This document shows, piece by piece, positions 49,601-61,600 of a stretch of 64,000 bases of DNA (within the stretch, counting starts at the first letter, position 1; each line of letters starts with the position of its first letter). The position numbers and the translations under genes were made by a program. The notes under the pieces are model-generated. The model had not been told where the DNA came from. It saw nothing but the letters and a program-made list of their open reading frames with translations, and ran no database searches. This stretch comes from Atherinomorus stipes (Eukaryota > Chordata > Actinopteri > Atheriniformes > Atherinidae): the NCBI GenBank assembly GCA_023101725.1, contig JALJCO010003931.1, positions 62,001-126,000 on the forward strand. Reading direction: 5' to 3'.

Positions 49601-52600
49601 CGAGAAAGAGCCTCCAATAGTATCTGAATAAACAGAATAGTAGTCAGTTATCCACATGCCTACAGTACAACTGCAACAATGAGATGATGATACTTTGAGG
49701 TTTGCTAAAATGTGAATACCTCAATGCCGCTCTCACGGCGCAACTCCTCAGCATTAAGAGCCGAGCAGTTAACCGTGTGGAAGGCCAGCTCAGTCGCAGC
49801 CGGGAGAAGAGGCGATGTTTTAGAGAAGAGCTGCTCATCCTCAGTCTCCATGGTGATTGTTTTGATGAGCATGGGGTACCCGGCATATTTGTAGGGCTCC
49901 AGTTCTGGAATGGTTGTCACAGCAACAGTAGCATTAGAGAATCCCCAACATGCACTTTCACACACTCAGTTTTATTGTTATAAATCAAAAATATGAACTA
50001 GATTCTCTTTAGAAGGAAGAAAAAAGTCCATCTGCATACCTTCTTTATGTCGGTTGAACAGGATGCTCTGGGTTTTGAGGATGAGAATGATGTTTTCCGG
50101 ATCAGGACCATCCAGGAATCGTGCTGACTTTGTGCAGAGGAACTCGTAGGCTTTGTTCACTTTTTCAAACATGTCCTGAAAGACACAAAACGTTGCTGTG
50201 ATTAAATCTAGAGTTGTATGAAGTTTAAACTACTTTTGTGGTAGGAATGGTGATCATCCGTACCCTTCCCTCTGGGTTTTTGTCAGGATGGTACTTCTGT
50301 GCCAGTCTGAAGTAGGCTTTTCTGATTTTACTCTCCTCATGCCTGAAGACAGAAATGCAGCTCTTAATGACAGTAACATATTTAATCTCACAGGAGAACG
50401 CATGTTGTGCTCCATCCATCATCAACCAAAAGATAAAAACATCTTCCACTTACTGGCCCTGTCCTTTGGGGAGGTTAAGAACTTCATAGGCATCATCCAC
50501 AGACATTGAGGGAGGCTTTTTCTCCACCTCCCTTTTCCAGGCTTCAAGAGTGTCTTTAAGCAGCTTCACCTGTGTTGGTAATAACAGCAATGAATTTCAC
50601 ACAAAGAAGCAGTTTACAGAAAATACAAGGAGGATACCAAAATATGAAGCTGGGGGAAGAAAATCCCCCAAAAAACAAAACATACAGCATCTCGAATGGG
50701 CCAGTTGGGGAAGTGAGTGGTGTCACACAGATGTCTGAGGTAGTAAATGTTGCAGAAGAGCTCGTTGTCCAGCTGAGGGAAGCTGATGACAGGAATAGGG
50801 CAGTACTGGTAGAGAGCTCGCGTGTTGCTCTGCAGCCTTGGGCTGAAGTCAGCTACATGGGCTGCAATCTTCTCTATCATCATCCGCCTGAAACAAAGAG
50901 TTCAAACAGAAATCTAAAATTTAGAATTCAAACAAAAAGACTGGATTTTATTACAGCAATTCTTAATAAGATGGATGGACAGGAGAGAGGCCACTTCCTA
51001 CCTCATCTCACTGCTCCAAATGGCTTCTGGTGTGTCAAATTCTCCAAGGAAAATCTCAGAAAAGCGCTCAGCCTCGTAGTTCTCCAGATAACACACCATG
51101 GCTTCAGGCAACACTGGTCCCAGAACGCTGCGCTGCACAATGTCCTGACCCTTAGACTGTTGACACAGCACAACAAACTACTGTAACTATCAAAAAGACA
51201 CTATGTACATAGGATTTAATCCATTTTATAAATGGTGAAGATCCATAATTGAACGTATTTTCACCTCCTCAGATTTGAAGGCTTGTTTTAAATGAGTGTA
51301 CTTCAAGAACCTACAGAAAACACAGAAAATGCCACATATTATTGCTTGCATGTGATCTACTGTCTTCTATATCACGTTTTTTATTCATGCCCACATGTAT
51401 AATTAATAATCTTCAAAATGCACCTGAGAATACTGACATGTATTTATACACATAGTCTATGTCAGTGCTTGTGATGGGGTTTTACCTCGCTACAGGAAGC
51501 ACATTGGAGCCTGTGTACATCATGATGAAAAAGAAGACCCCCGTTAAATAGAGTCGCTGCAGATTGGGATTGTCCCGCATCACCAGGTACATAAGATTTG
51601 CAACTTTCTCCACCAAAATGGGGTCAAATGTCAGCAGCAGCTGGATGGGGTAAAGAAAAACAGGAAACCATTGTATGTCGTTTAATCTTATCCACTGGAA
51701 TACGCGTGACTTTATGAATACAAATTTTTGACAAAAACTACAATTACCTGGACAATGTGTGGGAGACAGGCATTGTCGCTGATCATCCTCTTGATCTTAG
51801 GTAAAGGACGGATGATGGCATTATCTTGGTCCCTGTGTAAAAGTAAGGAACAAACTCTCTTAATTACCATCTACAGATTTTTCAGTCTATACAAAAAATG
51901 TTTATAAAATGATCACTATATGTGTAAAACATGACAGAAAGTTGGACAAACACACAGCCAGTAGTTTCTACCTGCTTGGGTAGTAGGAGCACATGGTGAT
52001 GAGCATGTTGAGGATCATTGTAGCTAGGTCCGACTCATTCATCACTGCCTGACCTGTGGCAAGGAGGCACCACTTCAGCTGGGGAATGGCCTGTAGGGGG
52101 CGCCAGCCGTCCATCCCTTGAGCCCAGCAGCGTGTCTTCGCTGTCAGGACACCTGTGTTCCAAAACTCCTGCATCTGGATGATAAAAATCAAAAACATGA
52201 GGAGGTGGGCATCTGCGTCTTACTAGAACGTGATAAATTAGTGTTGGCAAGAACCTTTATCTCCATTCTCAAATTGATTTCATAGAAAAAAAAAGGAATA
52301 GGTAAAACTTCCTACCTCTTCATAGCTAAAAGGTCCTCTTCTTTCTTTGTCAGCATTTCCAAAGTACCACTCCTTCTCACTCTCCCTCTTCATATCAGGT
52401 GCTGCCTCCAGCACATTGCTCTGTGAAAATTAAGACATCTGTTTGACACTGCAGACATAATAGCTAAACAACTTAACATATGGGTTGAGCTAACACGTGT
52501 AGGCTCGTGGAGAATTCCACCATCTGTTGTTGTGTGATTGATTCATACAATTACTCAAGAGCCCACAGTTTGTACCTGCAGTGGCACAGTAGCTCTGCTG

Positions 52601-55600
52601 GTATGCAAATGGGCCAAGGTAAGCAGGTCCACCAGGATGCGTACTCCATTTGAATCCATCACCTCCTTCACATTTTTCTACAGAACACAAAATTAATTGT
52701 CATGCAAGGCAGAGAGGAAAAAATATATATTCAATAAACAAGTGCAAAAACACACCACTGCTTTGATTTATAGCTTACCTTGTTAAGAATGAGCTTGTTG
52801 AGGAAGAGGATGAGTCGATCTCTTTCCAGCTTGTCTGTACACTGTAACAACAGATTTGCTTAGCTTTGTAGATTTAAGTATTCACTGATGGACAGAAAAA
52901 GGGTTAATACTTGCAATGCCAGTTAGCCTGCACATACCCTGTCCAACATGCCCACAATGTATTTTGTGTCTGTGAAGGGGCCGATCTCCTCGTAGCACTT
53001 GCCGTAGACTATTGCAAGTGCCTGCAGGCACAGGCACTTCATCATAACTTTGGGTGTTAGCAAAAAGCGGTGGTAGAGTTCATTGAAGAACTCATATCTG
53101 CAAGCAGACAGGAGGAGGGTGAATCATCTTTGTGGAACTGGTGCTAAATAACGATACTTGCGTAGCTTGTTTGGCAACTGAATTAATATCTTACGATCTC
53201 TTGATGGCACTCGATTCTTCATTTTCATCTTCCTCCAGCAGCAAACGCAGGTAATAATCGCCAATCTTTATCTCATCTGAAAGGCACTCATATTTCACCT
53301 GCAAAGAAAAAAAAATAGAGAAGAGTCAAAAGCTTTGAATGACAATGTTCATCTGTGTTAGAATTATGTCTGCATACACTACACTCGACAGCCTTAAAAA
53401 CATGAACACAAACCTCAAACTCCTGGTGGTTCCAGGAGATGACGGTGGCACTGCCCAGCTCGCGGTCCACACTGAAAGCACGCATCTCCCCCTCCAAAGC
53501 ATCCCGCAGCTCTTCCCTTGTTTTAAGGTTCCAGATGAGGTTGGAGCGTGCATGGTCAATCTGGAAGCTTAAAGCAGGACAGGAAACAGGGTGAGGGGGG
53601 AAAAAAAACACATTCTGGTAAGCTACTGAAAATGGTAGAATGTCCAGCAAAAGTTTACAATATAACATATCACTCTTCCTCCTTTTTGCATAACTCTTTT
53701 TTTTTTTTTTTTTTTGCTTTCCTGTTTTTAATTTCTTCAAATAAACTTTTCAATTCAAGTCAATGCAATATTAACTTAAAAGGTAAAATAAACCTTAAGA
53801 AACACTGTTGCTTATACACTGATGGTCAGAAACTGAGCTTTTTACACCTATAGGAAAAATTTTGCTCTATACATAAATATGACAAAAAAAATTGGGTCTG
53901 CATCATTTAAAAAAAAAAAAAAAAAACTAAAATAGAAAAAAAAACTGGATAATGTAACTATAAATTTATACCTGTAGTAGAAAAGCTCCCAGTTTGATTC
54001 AATCTTTATCCTCTGCCTTCTTTTTCTCAGGATGACAGGCTTTTGGTTTGGATTCTGCAACCAAATGACAAAGCAAACCTGTTTAATTGGTGCTGTATTA
54101 TCAATCATTCACTGCATTTTTTTCCCCACTTATCAGCTTATGGCACAAAGAAATTTGAGAAGTGAAGATGTGACAACATGAGCATTATTTTAGAAATATA
54201 TTCAGGAATGAAACTGACGGATTTGCTGGAAAACATGACATAAAACAAGAAAAAAAAGACTTTTGAGAATAGTAAAAACAAACATAAGGAAAATGAAACA
54301 AACACCCAAAAGAACATCATCATACCAACATGAAAAAAAAACCAACCAAGACAGCGGACCAAAACTGGATCTATCAAGTCTGTGGATTATGTCCTCTTTA
54401 TTTTTGTGAAGCCACTTGTGTTTCTCAAAATAATAACCAACCAAGAATTACTGTATGAATCTTGTGATTCAGTTTGCAAAAATATGTTTTTTCTCTATGA
54501 CCACTTTTACATGCTTATTACAACCCTAAAGCAGTTTTCCATTTGCTTTAACGAAGCAATGTGGAAAATCTCCCGCATCATTTAGAAACAGTGGGAACCA
54601 AAGCGAAAAGTGCTACAGAAGCAAGGACAGGCTGCTCACCAAAGGCCTGCCTGGTTATTGAAATTATACTCCAGTCTCAGAATAAACAGGGTCATTATTT
54701 ATTGATGTCCACACACTATAAACAGCCTCTGAAAGTTACCAATATTCAGTCTAGCTGTGTGACTCTGCACATGCCCTTCAGTGTAAGATTATTGTCTATT
54801 CTATGTTGTATCTACAGAACGCCTCATCTATTTTCTGGAAGCTGTTTGGTCATTGCTTCGCTGAAGGACAGAAAAAAAAATAAAAATAAACAGAGAGACA
54901 CCTGAGATGTGGAACGAGGATGAAACAATGATTGGTCAGAGGAAAGGATATGATACGAATCCCAGCAGTCAGTTTTACTTACCAGGTTATTTCTGTCTTG
55001 CTGCATTGTTTGACAGCAGAGAAACCAGACAAGACAAGGGGAGGGTGGGGTAGAGACACAGAGAGATTATTGTTCCTCAGATCAAACAGAGATGAATCGC
55101 AACAAGGATCACAGGTCACTAAAATGTGAATGTTAAAGAGACTGATATCAATCACTACATTATATAGACTTAAAATGGTTGCTGGATTAGTTTACAGAGA
55201 TTTTCTAATCATTCACTAAAAATAACTTAGAATTTACACAACAGGAGGATGTGATTAGGGAGTATTCAAAGAAAGCAAGCAATTTTAAGTAATTGAAAAG
55301 TGCAGCGGGAGTCACAGAAGAAGAACATACAGATGAAGTTGAGCTGTTAATAGTCTTAATTAATATTAAAAATAATTAAAGAGACAGCCAAGAACAAGCA
55401 ACAGTGACCCAAAAACTTTGGGATTAGTTTAGGTGACTCAACCCTCTCACATATTTTCTGTCAGAACGGCCCAGATGTTTTCACGCTGAACTTCAATATA
55501 TCCAAACATAGGAAATGGGGATACTTTCATGTAAATACTTTACAAAACTTTGATCACATTCTGCACCTCGCTAGCAGACTGCACAAACATGACTGCGATG

Positions 55601-58600
55601 GAAAAACCTTTCACCAGTCCTACAAGAAAATGAAGCAGAAAAATCTAATGCATCCTGACAAATGCTGTCAGTCCAGCATCAGGCAGCACCAGAGCAGACA
55701 CTGCTTTCCAAGCAAAATAACAGCAACTCCTGAAAAAGCATTATGGTGTTTGGCTCAGTATGCTGCAGTAGTGTTCAGCATCAGCTGGAGGAGAAACAGT
55801 TACAGACTTCTGAGCAGACAAAGTCAGTAGCAGTGGCAGTAGCTTATCTGAGAGATTAACAGTTAAACATGTCTCCTTATAAAAGAAGTTACTTCCTCAC
55901 CTCCTTCTGGGCAATGCCCATCTTGTCTCTCCAGTGCATCAGCACTAGATCAGCTTTCTCCTTTGCAAACTTCTCCACCTCTTTGGCTGCTTTGCCTGCA
56001 ATCCGTTGCCACTCAGGCACCTTGTTGCGGTTTAGTTGGTCCTGCAAGAAGGATGGATAAAATAAAGCGATGACAAATATTTTCTCCTGTTTCCATTCTA
56101 TTCTGCAAAAAGATGTTCAGATGTGATGCGTTTGTTCAAATACCGTGGCGATTTTCAAGTTGTCACGAATGTGCATTCTGTCCACATCCTTCTCTGGGAC
56201 AGGGTCAGGGCTGTCCAAGTAAGCCAACAAACCTGTTGGCTATGAGCACAGAGGAGATCAACACATATTAAAACATGGAGAGACTGAACAAGGTACGTTT
56301 GATGCCAGGGAAAGCATGGACTTGCATCCTTAAGCTACTGTATCACTGTCATTAACCTAAAATCTTCTGGCATGAGGACAGGCATCAAATAGATGTTTCA
56401 GAGTCTAAACTCAGTTGATTTGGAGGCGTACCAGGATCCTTTTAAGGAGGTTCATGGCCACGGGGTTCTCTGCTGTCCATAGTCCCACCAGGTGACGACT
56501 CAGTTGCCTGATAGACAAGCATTAAACATAAACAGTTGAGATTTCTTTTTGGTAAATGTAAAAGTTCAAAGGTAAAAAAAAAAAAATAAATAAACAGTGA
56601 AAATCCCAAAAACTACATTTAAGTATTTGTGCATATCTATTGAAGCTGGACCTGTTGGTAAGCATCCGCTGGTCTGTGCTGATGGTGAACAGAGATGTGT
56701 GCAGATGCCTTGGCAGAGCTCCTTCACTCAAAGCCAGCTCTTGCATCTTTGTAGCTATTTCTTTGTCTCCTTCCTAAATTCAAACACAACTGAGTTTATT
56801 ATCATCACCATAGATAAATGGTACTTGACTGCAAAACACCTCCAGAGAAACTTACCTCAATAATGGCTTTCATCACCAGGCCTGCTCCCTTCACTATTGC
56901 CATGGAGGGATGCTAAAATAGGGACAAAAAGAAGAAAAATACATAAAATCTGCTGCGTAAAATGACTTTTCTGACCAATACTATAAATACTATCAATACT
57001 ATAAACTAGAATGTCAAATTAAATGCTGCATTTAGCTTAACTCTCCCACCTGGAATAGTTTGAATAATGTGCGACCATTGGAAGCAACCATCTCAAGCAG
57101 CATGTCAAACTGCTGCCCCTCAGTGGTTTCACTGTAGGGGGCGCAGAGAGCAAACGTTAAGAAGTCCAACAAGGAGCTGATAACTAAAGCTCCAGTTCCA
57201 TGGTCCTGGGAAAAGAGTGAAGATAGGAGGAATTAGATCAGAAAAGATTCACTAAACAAAGAGAAAACCGATTTTAATCACAAAGGTACAAAGTTCCCAA
57301 CATGTCTGAAATCAAGCTTTAGCTAATTTTCTAACAGCAACAAGACATGTACCACGTTAGTGATGAATTTTTCAAGAAGGTTTTCCAGAAACTTCTTAGA
57401 GGACAGAAGTGAAGCCTTGTTCAACTGCTCTTGCCTGAGGTCATAGTCATCGTGCATCGGCTGGAGACAGAAAGAGAATTTAAGCTCAAGTTGCAACAGT
57501 TTTTCTATATTTATAACACACACACGCTGGGTTGACATCTAATTCCTTTATACTTACACACATAAGTGCACAGAGCATGTCTATAGCAGCATGAGTTACA
57601 CCATTGTTGTTCCTTTTTAAAGCTTTGACTGTCTTCACTCCCAACTTTTCCCTGAATCTGGAACACAAAAACTATTTTAGAGATGTAAACACACTTAAAA
57701 AATAGATGCTCGGAGAAAGCCAGTGCCATAAAAATAAAAAAAAACTATATTAAAAAAGGTCTGGGGTTGGATACACAAAGAATTCATTGCTTTAAAATGG
57801 TTTGTTTCCTTTGCCCATCGACCTGTTAGAGTGTATCATAAAAGACTTTATTTATTGTTTGTTTGTAACAAACAGTACATTGAGACTGAGCAAGGGAAAC
57901 ACCAAGCTACACTGGCAATGAATCTTTTCAGGAAAACCAATTCTGGCTCATTTGCTGCACAAGTAACAAGGAATAAACAGTAAATTCAGCTCCTCGCATA
58001 CATCTCAGTGACCCTGGAAGACAGCAAAGAGCCTCAATGTGACAGATAAACAAATGTAGAGAAGAGAATGACAAAAGCAAATAATGGGAGGTAAAATGAA
58101 GTCACAAAAACGAGAGGATAAAATGCTGATATCAGGGACTGGGAAGAAATGTAGGATGAAGCAAGAGTGAAGCAACATAACCTCCCCTCTGAGAGGCCTG
58201 AGATGAAAGCACGGCAAAGATAAAAGAAGAAAGGTCTGATAGACAGCTAAGGAAGCCTCTGGAAAAGATCAAGAAGGATTTAAAATACAGACAGACAAAA
58301 GGGCAGACTGAGATGTATGGATTCATATTTACGTTGCATCTGTGAGTCCAGAACCTTGACCAGACCTTGGAATGACAGAGCATGCCTGTTACAAGCAGCT
58401 CAGCAAAAGATTTTATTAAAGAAATAAAAGTAAGTGAGAGGAGCAACATATGTGCTCCAGTCTTACTTAGGCAGCTGGGTGAAAGCCTGGAAGCCAGCCT
58501 TGGAGGCCACCAAGCGCCGAATGGCCTGAAAATGACTTTCCAGCTCGGCGTTATGAGTCGGCAGCTCGGCCTCCTGGGATAAAAGAGCCAGGATGGCGTT

Positions 58601-61600
58601 GTTGATGAGCTTTTCTTTGTTCTCAGAGAAAAGGCCCTGAAGAAGAAGGGAGAAAAAGTCAGTGGGAATGTATCGAAGATGGGTAGACAAATCATTCAGG
58701 AAGTGAGTACACTTACATCTTGGGTTACTGCGTGTAGCACACCGCTGTAGGATATGTTGGCGTTGAATCTGAACACTGCATCTGCAAAGTTGCCGTCTAA
58801 GGAGAGCAGGGAGGGAAAAAATTGGGGGTTTTTTTTATTTTATTTTTAATTTGTTTCTATTGACATTCAGGATCAGACATGCTTATCCATGACATCAAAA
58901 ACATATACATCTTACTCATGTTGACTGTCCTAGATGCCAAAGTGGTATTTTTTTATATTACGAAAAAATCGTTTTTTAAGGAAATACAAACGAAGACATT
59001 GGCAACGACAGAGCTGGACTCTAGTAATTCTTAAGATGTGGTGTTGTACAGTTATCCTAGACGGAGGAGTAAAAAGCTGGTTGTGCATTATCATTTCAAA
59101 TGAGGATAATGATTCCCATTTTCCGATAATCTCTCTAGGGAGATGCTGAGTGCATTTCCATGCACACTACAATCTCACTTTTGAGTCATACTCAGCTTTG
59201 ATCTTGTTGGGAATATGGTGTGTGCATGGAACACGAGAAACCTGCTTATTTATATCCCTTTATAGATGGAATACTTTGATGTTACGTCAAGTTTTAATAG
59301 ATTAAAATATCCATATTTCTAATCACGTGTATAACATTCAATTTCTCACTGTGTCGGCTGGTTTTATATGTACATTTTCAATATGCAGTACCAATGCCTG
59401 AGAACTGATGATTGTCTCTGACAACTAGGTGAACAAAGCGATTGAGTCACCAGGATCTGCTCTCATCGCAGTGCAATATTAATGATGAGAGATGTGTCAA
59501 CATGACAGCTGAGAGTGCTTTATAAAGATGGGTGAAAAAGTTGAAAGCAGGTCTGGTGAATAACCCGGTAGTGTGCGATCCTCTGCTTCAGATCAGTCAT
59601 GGAGTGGGAATCCTCTCAATTTTAAAACTCTTGATCAAAGGAAATCATTTAATGTGAATATCACAACAATCATACAAACTGAATTTTTTTCTTTTGTGAA
59701 CATGCACATACACTAAACTGGGTATGTATTTGAATTTCTAATTCCAAAATTACAGTAAGGAGTGTTGCAAATAAGAAGCACTCTTTAAGTTAGTCTGAAA
59801 ACAATAGACCATGTCTGACTTTTTGCACCCACTGTTTTTTATTTTATTTTATTTGAATTCATCATAGAAAAAACTTAAATAAAAGGCAGTGATTAAAAAA
59901 AAGTTAGTCTGTAAGCAGAAGTGTACATTACAAAGTTTTGTGGCCATCTTTTTTATTATACAGACTACAAACTATTTTAAGCAACCTTATAGCTGCAACT
60001 CTGATACAGTCATATATTTAGTAATACATTTATATTTTATGCACATTTGCATATGGCATTTTAGTTATTTGTACCAAATAGGAGTATGCCGTTATACTTG
60101 CTGAATTTCTGACCCACTATTTGGGTCACATATAAAGCCAAAGAGTTGTTCACTGGGGATAAAATACATAGTGTATATTTAAACCACATTAGTCATATGA
60201 CATAAAGACAATGGGCTTTGACTCACTGGGAGGTGCCGCCAGGAATCTCAGATGCAAACTCTCCACCTCCTCGTCTACAGGCATGCTTAATAAACCCCAT
60301 CTCTGCCCTCTCTGCGTGGGAGCCATCTTGACACACACATCCCTGTTTCCTGATGCCCGAACTCCATCGAGTAAGCTGGCTAACAGGGAATCCCTGTAGA
60401 CCCACACAGAAACAAACTCAGCGAATTCCTCTGTCAGTGATCAGTATGGGGCAGAGAAAAAGTACAGAAGAAGCGACATCAGTGGGCTTGTTTGGGTACC
60501 TTTCAGTAGAAGAGTACTTCCTGATCTGACCCCTGATGAATTCAACTGTAAACACCTGAGGGTTGTCTACATCACAGATAAGGGCAAATACCTAAAGAGA
60601 GACAAAAACAGAAGATGGGAGAGGACAGCTTACTCACAACTTACAGGATCAAGTGCGTTCATCCCAGCTGTTATCCTGCTTTGATGCAGTTCATATAAAA
60701 TGAAACAAATACAAGTAAGCCAAAGCAGCGTGATGGCATTGCTTTAGAATTAACAGGAAATTAACAGGACTGGGAAAAAGCTCCAAAAACCTTTATGACT
60801 AAGGTACTTAAATGGTGGTTCACCTCTCCAAATGGTTTAATGGTGACGATATTGTATGAAGCAGGATCTCTCTCTACAAGACACGTCTCTGTAAGGGCCA
60901 AAATACGCTTTACAGGCTCCTGAAAGAGATTAGAAAACAAAATGCAACAAGATCACAAAACTATTCAAGATTATGATACAACAAAAAACTATTAGAACAA
61001 ATAACCAATGCAAACTTTAACTTGTGACATTGCTAAGATGCGGCATGCACAAATACATTTGTGCGCGCACATAAATTTGCAAGAAAACCTGGACTTAATA
61101 TATTGCAGTGATTTTCAATCCAATTTACTCACCATAAATGAAATACTGCGCAACATTATAGAGGCAGGATGAATTACATCAAGTTAAAATCAAGATTGTG
61201 ACTTTTAACCACCCAATACTAATCTGCTCATCCTTGAGTAAGAATGAGCATTTGCATGAACTACGCAATATCTTATTTAAGAAAATGCCTCTGATGCCTG
61301 CACAAGCTGTCCCCAACACTTATGCATAAAAATAGTATAGAAAACATGCCATTACTGCATTGTTTTACTGCACTATATCTGAAAAAAAACAGCAATCGTC
61401 ATTCACTGAATGTAAAAAGATTAATAAAAAATAAATAAATAGGGGTGTAGCTGATTCTGTTGCATTTACTATTCCTCTTTTTCTTCATTCTTTTTGTCAA
61501 TCAAACCTAATACTGTCATGCAATATAAAAAATAAGCTAGTAAACAACTTATTTAAGTTGTTACATGACATTAAAAAGAAAAGTTATAAAGGTCTCCAGG

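Larger units (their letters stand above)
46637..49904 (-). other. dnajc13: DNAJC13 exons: post-J helical region and third IWN repeat
   Basis: Exons are 49,720-49,904, 49,549-49,623, 49,326-49,445, 48,191-48,586, 47,995-48,108, 47,783-47,899, 47,366-47,543, 47,190-47,281, 46,998-47,097, 46,838-46,912 and 46,637-46,749. Landmarks are [75 protein letters not shown] (third IWN), [37 protein letters not shown] and [20 protein letters not shown]. The 396-base exon carries about 16 more residues than human between GGY and PENPTIRKS. Confidence 0.95.

Noticed and set aside
50572..51186. 204-codon plus-strand open frame, the longest frame in the window
   Set aside because: It lies antisense across two DNAJC13 exons and their introns; its sequence has no family resemblance while the minus-strand exons match RME-8 closely.
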